In this document: positions 8,194-16,255 of the stretch, piece after piece
Numbering within the stretch: the first letter of the stretch is position 1
Layout: each line of letters begins with the position of its first letter
From: an uncultured Rhodopila sp.
Lineage (GTDB): Bacteria; Pseudomonadota; Alphaproteobacteria; Acetobacterales; Acetobacteraceae
Length of the DNA stretch: 64,000 nucleotides
Direction of reading: 5' to 3'
NCBI RefSeq assembly: GCF_903944925.1
Contig: NZ_CAJATU010000163.1
Location: 140,970 to 204,969, forward strand
Position numbers and translations under genes: made by a program
Notes under the pieces: model-generated
The model's database searches: none
What the model was told of the DNA's origin: nothing
Seen by the model: the letters and a program-made list of their open reading frames with translations, nothing else

Positions 8194-9636
8194 TCACTCC
8201 TCCTCGTCGAACGTGAACTCCTCGCCGGGAAGCGCCGGCGGCATCTTGAGACGCCCGCGCAGCGCCTGAAACTCCGTTTGCAGCAGCAACGGCCTGGCCA
8301 TCGTCGCGGCCAGTTCGTTGGCGCGCTTCTGCAACACCGCGACCTTGTCGGGATTTGCGGCGGCAAGATCGTTCTTCTCAGACGGGTCCTGCGCGATATT
8401 GTAAAGCTCCGCCGCCGACGGCAGCGGCGTGCGCCAGATCAGCTTCCAGTCGCCCTGCCGCACCCCGGCGCGGAACGGCTCGATGTTGTAGATCACCTCG
8501 GTGCGAGGCGAAGGCTGGCCCTCGGCGATCGCCGGCCAGACATTCAGTCCATCGAGCGGCTTGTTCTTGTCGAACTTGCCACCGGCCAGGCCGACAAGTG
8601 TCGGATACATGTCGACGCCATGGATCATGCCCTCGACAGTGCCCCCGGCCTTGATCTTTCCGGGCCAGTTCATGATCGCGACCACCCTTGTGCCACCCTC
8701 GTACAACGACCCCTTGCCGTCTCGATACGGGCCATTGTCGTTCGGGATCCTGATCTTCGACATGTCGCCTTCGCCGGCGAACATCGGATTCCTTGTGCCG
8801 CCGTTGTCGCTCTGGAAGACAATCAGCGTATTGTCGCGCATCTTCCTGCTGTCGAGCGCCGCTACCACGCGGCCGATCTGATCATCCATCGCCGTGATCT
8901 GCGCCGCATAGGCGCGGCGGCTGGGATCATCTATATCCTTGTAACGATCGAGATACTCCTGCGGCGCCTGGTACGGCGTGTGCGGCGCATTGAAAGTCAG
9001 ATACAGGAACAGCGGAATTTTCGTATCGTGGCCGTCGATCAGGCTGACCGCGTCATCGCCGAGCAAGGTCGTCGAGTAGCCCGGCTCCCGCACAACCTTG
9101 TTGTCTCGATACCAGTCGACAACGCCATGCTGCTCATGCGTGAAATAATCGATCTCGCCAATCAGCGGCCCGTACTGGTGGTCGAAGCCGCGCTGCCGCG
9201 GCCAGTATTTCGCATTGGCGTGGCCCAGGTGCCATTTGCCGACGATCGCGGTCTCATACCCCGCTTCCTGCAACGCCTGCGGCAACAGCCACTCATCGAG
9301 CGCCAGCCCGTACGTGTGGGTGGAGAGGATCACGGCCGTCTGCAAACCGTAGCGGAACGGATAACGGCCTGTCAGCAGCGCGGCGCGTGTCGGCGTGCAC
9401 ATCGGCTGGGCGTAAAACTGCTCCAACCGGACGCCTCCCGCGGCCAGCGCGTCGATGTTGGGAGTCTGAATATCGGAGCCGTGAAATCCAACGTCTTTCC
9501 AGCCCTGATCGTCCGAGACGATATAGACAATGTTCGGCGGCGCGGCCCGAGGAGCGGCGGTCCGCTGCGCGTTCGCCGAACCGCCGATCAGGATTGATAG
9601 GATGAAGGCTGCCAGTATGCGCGTGAGAATCGTCAT
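8194..9636 (-). CDS. Secreted sulfatase (arylsulfatase A family)
   Basis: A 480-residue type I sulfatase. Residues 1-24 are a signal peptide ending GGSANAQ, so the enzyme is periplasmic or secreted. The active-site cysteine lies in CTPTRAALLTGRYP, the C-x-P-x-R consensus that is converted to formylglycine; metal ligands are suggested by SDDQG near the mature N-terminus and FQSDNGG later, and GKWHLG is intact. The ATG at 9636 gives a clean signal peptide; a TTG 15 bases earlier is less likely. No sulfatase-modifying gene is nearby. The substrate (a sulfated carbohydrate or aryl ester) cannot be inferred. Confidence 0.92.
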   Translation of the reverse strand: MTILTRILAAFILSILIGGSANAQRTAAPRAAPPNIVYIVSDDQGWKDVGFHGSDIQTPNIDALAAGGVRLEQFYAQPMCTPTRAALLTGRYPFRYGLQTAVILSTHTYGLALDEWLLPQALQEAGYETAIVGKWHLGHANAKYWPRQRGFDHQYGPLIGEIDYFTHEQHGVVDWYRDNKVVREPGYSTTLLGDDAVSLIDGHDTKIPLFLYLTFNAPHTPYQAPQEYLDRYKDIDDPSRRAYAAQITAMDDQIGRVVAALDSRKMRDNTLIVFQSDNGGTRNPMFAGEGDMSKIRIPNDNGPYRDGKGSLYEGGTRVVAIMNWPGKIKAGGTVEGMIHGVDMYPTLVGLAGGKFDKNKPLDGLNVWPAIAEGQPSPRTEVIYNIEPFRAGVRQGDWKLIWRTPLPSAAELYNIAQDPSEKNDLAAANPDKVAVLQKRANELAATMARPLLLQTEFQALRGRLKMPPALPGEEFTFDEEE

Positions 9637-9920
9637 TCGTCCCGGCCTCAAACGTGAACCCCGCGAATCCTATCGTGGCGAAAGGCGGCGGTCGTCAAGC
9701 AATCGATTATTCTTTCATTGTCAGGGGGACATGCAAACCGCAGGACCCGCCGCCTTCCGCCGGCCGGGCACCGGTTTGCGGCCCCGCTTTACGCGCCGAG
9801 GCCGCGGCGATCGGCGAGAACGGACAGAGGAACTCCTACGACTTCGGAGCCGGATATCGGGTGCTATAGTTCCTTCCTGCCAACCATGAACCTTTCACGG
9901 AACGGGCCGGGAAGCGGGCG

Positions 9921-10110
9921 TCAACGGCGATCAGCCCGGATCTCGCGGGTATCGATGCCGTAGGTCTTCGACGCGGTCTCGGTATGGCGCGATCCCGGCG
10001 ACCGCGTGGGCGACGCCGAGGATCTGGTTGTGGTGGGTGTGCACGCCGACCTCGGTCTCAGGGCGGAGCGCATCGCGCAGGGCGGCGGGATTTACTTCCA
10101 CGGTCGTGGC
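9921..10110 (-). pseudogene. Remnant of a 4-hydroxy-2-oxovalerate aldolase-like gene
   Basis: On the minus strand one frame reads LRPETEVGVHTHHNQILGVA, which closely resembles the metal-binding HxHHN-L-LGVANS tract of MhpE/DmpG-type aldolases. A second, shifted frame then reads TYGIDTREIR before a stop, similar to the family's C-terminal part. The 150 or so residues normally between these tracts and the N-terminal barrel are missing, so this is a deleted and frameshifted relic. Family assignment rests on the HTHHN tract and is an inference. Confidence 0.5.
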
Positions 10111-10204
10111 GATTGACGCCCTGGCACACGATGTGAAGGGCGTGCGTTTGGCGTTATCGGGAGACACGATAAGATCACTGGTGAATAAGCAAATATATTA
10201 TACA

Positions 10205-10339
10205 GATTTTCACCGATTCAGGGCACATTGTGCCTGACCTCGATCGGCGATTGCTCTACTTGGGAACGACCCCGGAAGCCGCCGCAGCCTCGGCGGCGGG
10301 CAACTCCGTGTAATCCGTTGCCCTTAATCGGTGAAAATC
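10205..10339. repeat. Inverted repeat, 21-bp arms with one mismatch
   Basis: The arm at 10205-10225 begins with GATTTTCACCGATT, and the arm at 10319-10339 is its reverse complement over 21 bases with a single mismatch; 93 bp lie between. The right arm is set in a phrase (CCGTGTAATCCG... GGTGAAAATCCGTGTC) that resembles repeats I recall from non-coding DNA of many bacteria. No coding capacity is seen. It may be a small non-autonomous mobile element or its scar. Confidence 0.6.
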
Positions 10340-10479
10340 CGTGTCTCATCTTTCTTGCGTAAGATGCAGGGAACGATACCGTCCGCCTTGCAGCCGATGC
10401 GCGACAGCCCGCGTCCCGCGCTTGCGGCTGATCCGCGGCTTTGCCAATGATGCAGGCCCACAAGGGTCGATCCACCGCC

Positions 10480-13359
10480 ATGAGCGCCTCCCTCACCGAC
10501 TCGGACAACGCCGCGTTCGCGATGCGCCTGGCCCGCAACATCAAGGGCGAGGTCCTGTTCGATCGTCTCAGCCGCGGCCGCTACAGCACCGACGCCTCAA
10601 TCTACCAGGTGGAGCCCGTCGGCGTTGTCATCCCCGAGACGATCGACGACGTGGCTGCGGCGATGGCGATCTCCCGCGACGAGGGCGTGCCGGTTCTGGC
10701 GCGCGGCGGCGGCACCAGCCAGTGCGGCCAGACCGTCAATCGGGCGCTGGTGATCGACTGCTCAAAACATCTGCGCCGCATCCTGCATGTCGATGCCGAG
10801 GCGCGGACCGCACTGGTCGAACCCGGCCTCGTGCTGGGCCACCTCAACACTGCGCTGCGCGGCGAAAAACTGTTCTTCCCGGTCGATCCGTCCACCCATT
10901 CGCGCTGCACCATCGGCGGCATGGCCGGCAACAATTCCTGCGGCGCAAAATCCATCCGCTACGGCCTGATGGCCGACAATGTCAGCGCGATCGACGCGAT
11001 CCTGTCGGACGGTTCAGTGCACCGTTTCGGCGCGACCCCCGACACTCTCGGGGACCGCGTCCCCGCCACCGTCGTGGACTTGATCCAGCGCCTGCGGGCG
11101 ATTGGGGCGGCCGAGGCGGAGGAGATCGCGGCGCGTTTCCCCGGGCAGCTCCGCCGCGTCGGCGGCTACAACATCGATGCGCTGACGCCAGCAGCGCACG
11201 CCAACGGACGCGACAACCTCGCCCGCCTGCTGGTCGGGTCGGAGGGCACTTTGGCGTTCTCCGCCGCAATCGAACTGGTCCTGCACCCGGTCAAGCCGCG
11301 CAAGGTGCTGGGCATCTGCCAGTTCGCCACGTTCCGCGCCGCGATGGAGGCATCGAAGCACATCGTCGGCCTTGATCCCGAGGCGGTGGAACTGGTCGAT
11401 CGCACCATGATCGACCTCGGCCGCGGCATCGCGATCTACCGCCGGACGATCGACCGGATGCTGATTGGCGAGCCGGACAGCCTGCTGATCGTCGAATTTC
11501 ACGGGTATGAGGACGCTCCGCTGCTGGCGAAGCTGGCGGCGCTTGAAACGCTGATGGGCGACCTCGGTCACCCCGGCGTGGTGCGCGCAACCGATCCGGC
11601 GTTCCAGGCGGATATCGCAGCAGTGCGGGAAGCCGGGCTGAACATCATGATGTCGATGAAGGGCGACGGCAAACCTGTGTCCTTCATCGAGGACTGCGCC
11701 GTCGATCTGGCTGACCTGGCGGATTACACCGAGCGGCTGAACGGCGTGTTCGAACGTCACGGCACCAAGGGCACGTGGTATGCGCACGCCTCCGTCGGCT
11801 GCCTGCACGTGCGGCCGGTGCTGAACATGAAGGACCCGGCGGATGTGCGAACGATGCGCGCTGTCGCCGAGGAGTGTTTCGCGCTGGTCCGCGAGTACAA
11901 GGGATCGCATAGCGGCGAGCACGGCGACGGCATCGTGCGCAGCGAATTTCATGAATCGATGTTTGGCCCGCGCATCGTGCGCGCGTTCGAGGCGGTGAAG
12001 GATGCGTTCGACCCCATCGGCCTGCTGAACCCCGGGCGCATCGTGCATCCGCCGCGGATGGATGACCGCACGCTGTTCCGCTACGCGCCGGCCTATGCTC
12101 CGGTCCGCGATTTCGTGCCGAAGCTGGACTGGTCGGAGCATCCCGGCGGCATGCTCGGCGCTGTGGAGATGTGCAACAACAACGGCACCTGCCGCGGCTT
12201 CGACACCGGGGTGATGTGCCCGAGCTATCGGGCCACGCGTGACGAGACGCATCTGACGCGCGGGCGGGCCAATGCGCTGCGGCTGGCGCTGACGGGACAG
12301 TTGGGCGCCGATGCGATGGCCGCAGACGGGATGGCGGATGCGATGGCACTGTGCGTGTCGTGCAAGGCGTGCAAGCGGGAATGTCCGACCGGCGTCGACA
12401 TGGCGAAGCTGAAGATCGAGGTGACGGCGGCGCGGACGGAGCGTGTCGGGCTGAAATGGCGGGATGTGCTGGTCGCGGACCTGCCGCGCTACGCTCCGTA
12501 CGTGGCGCGGGTGGCGATGCTGGCGAATTTGCGCAACCACCTGCCGCCGCTGCGCTGGCTGATGCAGCGGGCCGTCGGCATCTCGGCCGGCCGGGCACTG
12601 CCGCGCTGGCGCCGGGACCGGTTTCGCGACGGCGAAGCGGCGCCGCTCGGGGAGGTGTATCTGCTCGCGGACACCTTCAACCGGTATTTCGAGCCGGAGA
12701 ACCTCCGCGCGGCGTTGAAGGTTCTGGCCGCGGCGGGTTATCGCGCAATGGTGCCGAAGACGGACGGGCGGCCGCTGTGCTGCGGGCGCACCTGGCTGGC
12801 GGCGGGCATGGTGCACAAGGCGCGGGAGGAAGCCCGGCGAACGATGGCACATATGCCGTTGGACCTGCCGATCGTTGGGCTGGAACCGTCGTGTTTAATG
12901 ACGTTGCGGGATGAGTACCGGTCATTGCTGCCGGGTCCGGAGACGGACCGGTTCGCGGCTCGGGCGATGCTGCTGAGCGAGTTCATCGCGGCGCAAAATG
13001 CCGAACTGGCGCTGCGGCCGATGCCCGGCACGGCGCTTGTGCATGGCCACTGTCATCAGAAGGCGTTCGGCGTCTTCCCCGACACGCTGGCGATGCTGCG
13101 GCGAATCCCGGAGCTGTCGGCAGAGCCGATTGCGTCGTCGTGCTGCGGGATGGCGGGGACGTTCGGCTACCAGCAGGAGACCGAGGCGACGTCTCGGGCG
13201 ATGGCCGAGGGCGGCTTGCTCCAGGCGGTGCGGGCGGCGGCGCCGGACGACGTCATCGTGGCGGATGGCACGTCGTGCCGGCATCAGATCCGGGATCTGT
13301 CCGGACGGGAGGCGATCCATTCGGTGCGGCTGATGGAGCGGGCCTTGGCAGCCCTCTGA
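10480..13359 (+). CDS. FAD-linked oxidase with Fe-S and CCG domains (YdiJ/D-lactate dehydrogenase type)
   Basis: A 959-residue fused dehydrogenase. The N-terminal FAD-binding (PCMH) half carries RGGGTSQCGQ and the GGMAGNNSCG tract; the FAD-oxidase C-terminal part has HASVGCLHVRP and GEHGDGIVRSE. Two Fe-S tracts follow (CNNNGTCRGF..CP and CVSCKACKRECPTG), then two CCG-type motifs (LCCGRTW and SCCGMAGTFGY) like those in GlpC and GlcF. Proteins of this layout oxidise D-2-hydroxyacids such as D-lactate or D-2-hydroxyglutarate and pass electrons to the respiratory chain; the exact substrate is not determinable. The ATG at 10480 begins the conserved region; ATGs at 10447 and 10450 are alternatives. 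Confidence 0.9.
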   Translation: MSASLTDSDNAAFAMRLARNIKGEVLFDRLSRGRYSTDASIYQVEPVGVVIPETIDDVAAAMAISRDEGVPVLARGGGTSQCGQTVNRALVIDCSKHLRRILHVDAEARTALVEPGLVLGHLNTALRGEKLFFPVDPSTHSRCTIGGMAGNNSCGAKSIRYGLMADNVSAIDAILSDGSVHRFGATPDTLGDRVPATVVDLIQRLRAIGAAEAEEIAARFPGQLRRVGGYNIDALTPAAHANGRDNLARLLVGSEGTLAFSAAIELVLHPVKPRKVLGICQFATFRAAMEASKHIVGLDPEAVELVDRTMIDLGRGIAIYRRTIDRMLIGEPDSLLIVEFHGYEDAPLLAKLAALETLMGDLGHPGVVRATDPAFQADIAAVREAGLNIMMSMKGDGKPVSFIEDCAVDLADLADYTERLNGVFERHGTKGTWYAHASVGCLHVRPVLNMKDPADVRTMRAVAEECFALVREYKGSHSGEHGDGIVRSEFHESMFGPRIVRAFEAVKDAFDPIGLLNPGRIVHPPRMDDRTLFRYAPAYAPVRDFVPKLDWSEHPGGMLGAVEMCNNNGTCRGFDTGVMCPSYRATRDETHLTRGRANALRLALTGQLGADAMAADGMADAMALCVSCKACKRECPTGVDMAKLKIEVTAARTERVGLKWRDVLVADLPRYAPYVARVAMLANLRNHLPPLRWLMQRAVGISAGRALPRWRRDRFRDGEAAPLGEVYLLADTFNRYFEPENLRAALKVLAAAGYRAMVPKTDGRPLCCGRTWLAAGMVHKAREEARRTMAHMPLDLPIVGLEPSCLMTLRDEYRSLLPGPETDRFAARAMLLSEFIAAQNAELALRPMPGTALVHGHCHQKAFGVFPDTLAMLRRIPELSAEPIASSCCGMAGTFGYQQETEATSRAMAEGGLLQAVRAAAPDDVIVADGTSCRHQIRDLSGREAIHSVRLMERALAAL

Positions 13360-13502
13360 GTCACGAAAACTTGTTTCCTGCGAAGTGGATTACCGATGAA
13401 CCGGCGGATCTGTGGGGTGCCATGCGGGGCAGCGTCACCGTGGCGCCCGGCACGGACCTGACCGCCGGCACCGGCGAAATCCGGGACACTGAGGAGCTTT
13501 AA
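13360..13502 (+). pseudogene. C-terminal remnant of an AbrB/Phd-like antitoxin
   Basis: In the frame ending at the stop at 13500-13502 the sequence reads FPAKWITDEPADLWGAMRGS and then VTVAPGTDLTAGTGEI, which looks like the toxin-binding tail of antitoxins paired with VapC. The DNA-binding N-terminal half is absent: in this frame the sequence farther upstream is the out-of-frame 3' end of the dehydrogenase gene. No ribosome site or good start precedes it. The gap to vapC is 56 bp, whereas intact pairs normally overlap or nearly touch. I read this as a broken vapB-like gene. Confidence 0.5.
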
Positions 13503-13558
13503 CTGTTCGTTTACCGGTTGCTAAGATGATGACGGGGTTTTCGCTAAGGAATCCCGTC

Positions 13559-13975
13559 GTGTCTCGTCCCGTGCTGCTGGATACCTGTGCCGCGATCTGG
13601 CTGATGGACGGGGCGCTGATGTCCGCTGCCAGCCGGGAGACCATCAGGCAGGCGCAGATTGCGCGCGCCGGGATCTTCGTTTCGCCGATAACCGCCTGGG
13701 AAATCGCCACTCTGTTGCGGAAGAAACGGATCACGCTGAACCGCTCGCCGGAGATCTGGGTCGAGACGTTGCTGGGCCTGCCCGGGGTGCGCCTCGCGTC
13801 GCTGTCGCCTTCGGTGCTGATCGCATCGGCGCTGCTGCCGGGCGATGCGCCGGCAGATCCGGCCGACAGGATCATCGCCGCGACGGCGCGGACGTTCTGC
13901 TATACGGTGATCACCCGGGATGGCGAGTTGGTGCCCTACGGCGCGGCCGGGCATATCGCCGTCACGGCCTGCTGA
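13559..13975 (+). CDS. PIN-domain ribonuclease toxin, VapC family
   Basis: A 138-residue type II toxin-like RNase. The acidic PIN residues are in place: D in LLDTCAAIWL near residue 8, E in PITAWEIA, D in DPADRIIAATA and D in VITRDGELVPYG. Such toxins cleave tRNA or rRNA when free of antitoxin. The GTG at 13559 is preceded by AAGGA with 8 bases spacing; the upstream ATG at 13526 lacks support. Only an antitoxin remnant is visible upstream, so the toxin may be silent, weakly active, or controlled by an antitoxin encoded elsewhere. Its 3' end overlaps the convergent MocR gene by 14 bp. Confidence 0.85.
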   Translation: MSRPVLLDTCAAIWLMDGALMSAASRETIRQAQIARAGIFVSPITAWEIATLLRKKRITLNRSPEIWVETLLGLPGVRLASLSPSVLIASALLPGDAPADPADRIIAATARTFCYTVITRDGELVPYGAAGHIAVTAC

Positions 13976-15365
13976 AGCCGATAGCAGCCAACAGGCGGGT
14001 GACGACCGTTTCCGCGTCCGAGGCGGCGATATTGGCGAAACCAAGCAGCAGCCCCTGCCCGCAATCATGCGCCATGGTCAGACCCGACAGCGCCGTCGGG
14101 GCCAGCCCGGCTGCAGCGGCGCGTTTCGCCAGCACGCTGTCATCCTCCGCGCCGGGGAAACGCGCCAGCAGATGCATCCCGCCCGGGGACTTCTCCACGG
14201 TTGCGCCGTCAGCCTCCAGCGCCGCCGCCAAAGCCTGCCGCCGATCGGCGTACAGCGTCCGCATGCGTTTGATGTGGCGGGCGAATTGCCCGCTCGCGAT
14301 GAAGGCCGCGACGGCGCTTTGCTCCAGCGGCGGCTGCCCGGCCGTCAGCAGCCGGGCGGCCCGGACGAAAGCAGCCGCCAGTTCCGGCGGCACCACCAGG
14401 TATCCCAGCCGCAGCGCCGGAAACAGCACCTTGCTGAAGCTGCCCGCATACAGCACGCGCTGTCCCCGATCCAGGCTCTTCAATGCCGGCAATGGCCGCC
14501 CGGCGTAGCGGAACTCTCCATCGTAATCGTCTTCGAGCACCCGGGCGCCGGCTTCCTCCGCCCAGGCCAACAACTCCATGCGCCGAGGCAGCGACAGCGC
14601 CGCACCGCTCGGGTAGTGGTGGGTCGGGGTCACCACTGCCAGCCTCGCCCGCGGCGCCGCGAGTTTCGCCGCGGCGACCCGCATCCCGTCCCGATCGACG
14701 CGCACCGGCACGATCCGCGCGCCCGCGGCTTCCAGCGCCTGGCGCGCCGGCAAGTAGCCCGGGTCCTCGATCCAGACCGGATCGCCGGGCTTGACCAACA
14801 CGCTGCGCACCAGCGCGAGCGCGCCCTGGTAGCCGGCGGTGATCAGCACCTGCTCCGGCGTGCAGGCGACTCCCCGGGCGCGGCCCAGATAGGCCGCCAC
14901 TTCGCGACGCAGTTCGGGCAAGCCGCACGGGTCGGGGTCCGCCAATTGCTCCGCCCGCAGCCCGCGCACGGCGTGGACCATCAGCTTGGACCAGGCTTTG
15001 ATTGGAAATTCGTCTAAAGCAGGCAGACCAATTTGCAGCGGCAGCGGGGCCGCCTTTTCGACCGCCGACTCGGCCGGGAACATGAAGGGCGTATGTTCCG
15101 GCAGCTCGATCCGGGTGCCGGCCGAACCGCAAACGACGGTCCCGGCGGAGGGCCGGGTCAGGATCGCACCCTCGGCGCGCAACAATGCGTAGGCATCCTC
15201 CACCGTTCCGGTGGCGACCGAAAGCTGCGCGGCCAAAGCGCGCACGGACGGCAGCCGGGTCCCGGCTACCATGCGGCCGCCGGTGATCGCCGCCCTCAGC
15301 CCGGACGCGATCTGCCGGAACAGCGGCTCGGGTTCGGTCGGATCCAGGGTGAAGCTGAGCGGCAT
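13962..15365 (-). CDS. MocR/PdxR-like regulator (GntR winged helix plus aminotransferase fold)
   Basis: A 467-residue chimeric transcription factor. The first 75 or so residues are a GntR winged helix (EPLFRQIASGLRAAI, LPSVRALAAQLSV, TVEDAYALLRAEG). The rest is a class I aminotransferase fold with the PLP lysine in GSFSKVLFPALRLGYLV. MocR proteins sense PLP or an amino compound and usually control a divergent operon; here that is the small ORF, cupin and transsulfuration genes starting about 110 bp away. The ATG at 15365 (MPLSFTLDPTE) is the usual family start; a longer form from 15404 is possible. Confidence 0.9.
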   Translation of the reverse strand: MPLSFTLDPTEPEPLFRQIASGLRAAITGGRMVAGTRLPSVRALAAQLSVATGTVEDAYALLRAEGAILTRPSAGTVVCGSAGTRIELPEHTPFMFPAESAVEKAAPLPLQIGLPALDEFPIKAWSKLMVHAVRGLRAEQLADPDPCGLPELRREVAAYLGRARGVACTPEQVLITAGYQGALALVRSVLVKPGDPVWIEDPGYLPARQALEAAGARIVPVRVDRDGMRVAAAKLAAPRARLAVVTPTHHYPSGAALSLPRRMELLAWAEEAGARVLEDDYDGEFRYAGRPLPALKSLDRGQRVLYAGSFSKVLFPALRLGYLVVPPELAAAFVRAARLLTAGQPPLEQSAVAAFIASGQFARHIKRMRTLYADRRQALAAALEADGATVEKSPGGMHLLARFPGAEDDSVLAKRAAAAGLAPTALSGLTMAHDCGQGLLLGFANIAASDAETVVTRLLAAIGFSRP

Positions 15366-15391
15366 GGTCCGGTTGATTGGCCTGTTTCGGC

Positions 15392-15462
15392 CCCATACCG
15401 CCATAGCACAACAAAAACCAGCCGGAAGACGCCAGCGCTGGCGTCGCGGCCAGCGGTATGGG
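15392..15462. promoter_or_regulatory. Nested inverted repeats in the divergent MocR promoter region
   Basis: An outer inverted repeat, CCCATACCGC (15392-15401) and GCGGTATGGG (15453-15462), encloses a perfect 18-bp palindrome, GACGCCAGCGCTGGCGTC (15428-15445). The position between the regulator and the operon transcribed away from it suits a MocR operator. The symmetry is seen directly; the binding role is inferred. Confidence 0.55.
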
Positions 15463-15475
15463 AAACACCGCCCCG

Positions 15476-15652
15476 ATGGTCACTGCAAGCCCGCTTGTCA
15501 TCGACGCGCGAAGCTATTTCCGCCTCGGCACGCCAAACCGGATCGCTTCCACGCTGCATATCGGCCTGTCCGAGCACTGTTTCGTCCCGTCCCCGGACGA
15601 TCGCGACTCGGACTGGCTGGCCAGCGTTGCGCTGCCGTCCGGGCCGGCATGA
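15476..15652 (+). CDS. Small protein of unknown function upstream of the cupin gene
   Basis: A 58-residue reading frame (MVTASPLVIDARSYFRLG at its start) ends in an ATGA overlap with the next gene, a sign of translational coupling and therefore of being real. An alternative start at 15458 lies inside the outer repeat arm. It has no membrane segment or signal peptide and I recognise no family. The TLHIGLSEHCFVPSPDD tract has two histidines/cysteines that could bind a ligand, but that is speculation. It could also be the end of a larger gene that has lost its front. Confidence 0.45.
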   Translation: MVTASPLVIDARSYFRLGTPNRIASTLHIGLSEHCFVPSPDDRDSDWLASVALPSGPA

Positions 15653-16254
15653 CCCCCGACATCAAGGCCCTGGCACTTCTGGCGCGACGCTATCTGCGGC
15701 GCGGCATCCGGCGCACGGACGCCGTCGGGGCGGAACTGCGCCGGATCGATCCGCTGATCGCCCGGGCCGAGACCGCCGAACCGCCAGCCGCGCCGACACA
15801 TCATCCGGTCATCCGGCATCTCGGCGCCGCGCTCGAGGGTTTTCGCGACCTCGACGCCCTGGCGGAAAGCGGCCCGCTGCTGCCATGGCGCCACGGCTAC
15901 CAGCCGGATCCGTCCCGCCCGGGACTGGAAGACCGCCTGGCCCGGGTGGAGCTCATCGGGCCGGAGGCGCCGCTGCGGTATCCCGGCCTGTGCCTCGGCT
16001 TCGTGCTGATCGCTCCGCACACTGTGTATCCCCCGCATGCCCATCCGGCGGCGGAACTGTATCACATCATCTCCGGGCGGGCGCTTTGGAGCGTCGGCGA
16101 GACGGCCGCACCGCGCCGGGCGGCCGACTTCGTCCTGCACCCGTCCGGCATTCCGCATGCCACGGCGACAGCGGACGAACCGCTGCTGACGATCTACACC
16201 TGGACCGGGGACGTTCTTTCTCCATCCCGCTTCCTGCCCGAACGGAGCCCGTGA
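15649..16254 (+). CDS. DMSP-lyase-like cupin protein (DddL/DddQ family)
   Basis: A 201-residue single-domain cupin. The first cupin motif is HTVYPPHAHPAAELYHIISG (about residues 124-143), with two histidines, a glutamate and a tyrosine arranged as in the dimethylsulfoniopropionate lyase family; the second motif is HPSGIPHA. Related features are the GFVLIAPH tract before motif 1 and IYTWTGDV after motif 2. DddL/DddQ enzymes split DMSP to dimethyl sulfide and acrylate, but many relatives in soil and freshwater bacteria are untested, so only the family is claimed. A transsulfuration enzyme starts 1 bp after it, suggesting a sulfur or amino-acid compound as substrate. Confidence 0.75.
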   Translation: MTPDIKALALLARRYLRRGIRRTDAVGAELRRIDPLIARAETAEPPAAPTHHPVIRHLGAALEGFRDLDALAESGPLLPWRHGYQPDPSRPGLEDRLARVELIGPEAPLRYPGLCLGFVLIAPHTVYPPHAHPAAELYHIISGRALWSVGETAAPRRAADFVLHPSGIPHATATADEPLLTIYTWTGDVLSPSRFLPERSP

Positions 16255-16255
16255 C

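Larger units (their letters stand above)
9637..10479. other. 843-bp stretch without an intact gene
   Basis: Between the sulfatase start and the large dehydrogenase I see no intact reading frame with family resemblance. It contains an aldolase-like gene remnant (9921-10110, minus strand) and an imperfect 21-bp inverted repeat (10205-10339), with locally lower G+C around 10180-10220. The sulfatase promoter must lie in the first part, and the promoter of the dehydrogenase near the right end. Confidence 0.7.

Noticed and set aside
15366..15475. SAM-type riboswitch ahead of the transsulfuration operon
   Set aside because: I looked for conserved SAM-II/SAM-I cores and found only inverted repeats better explained as a MocR operator.
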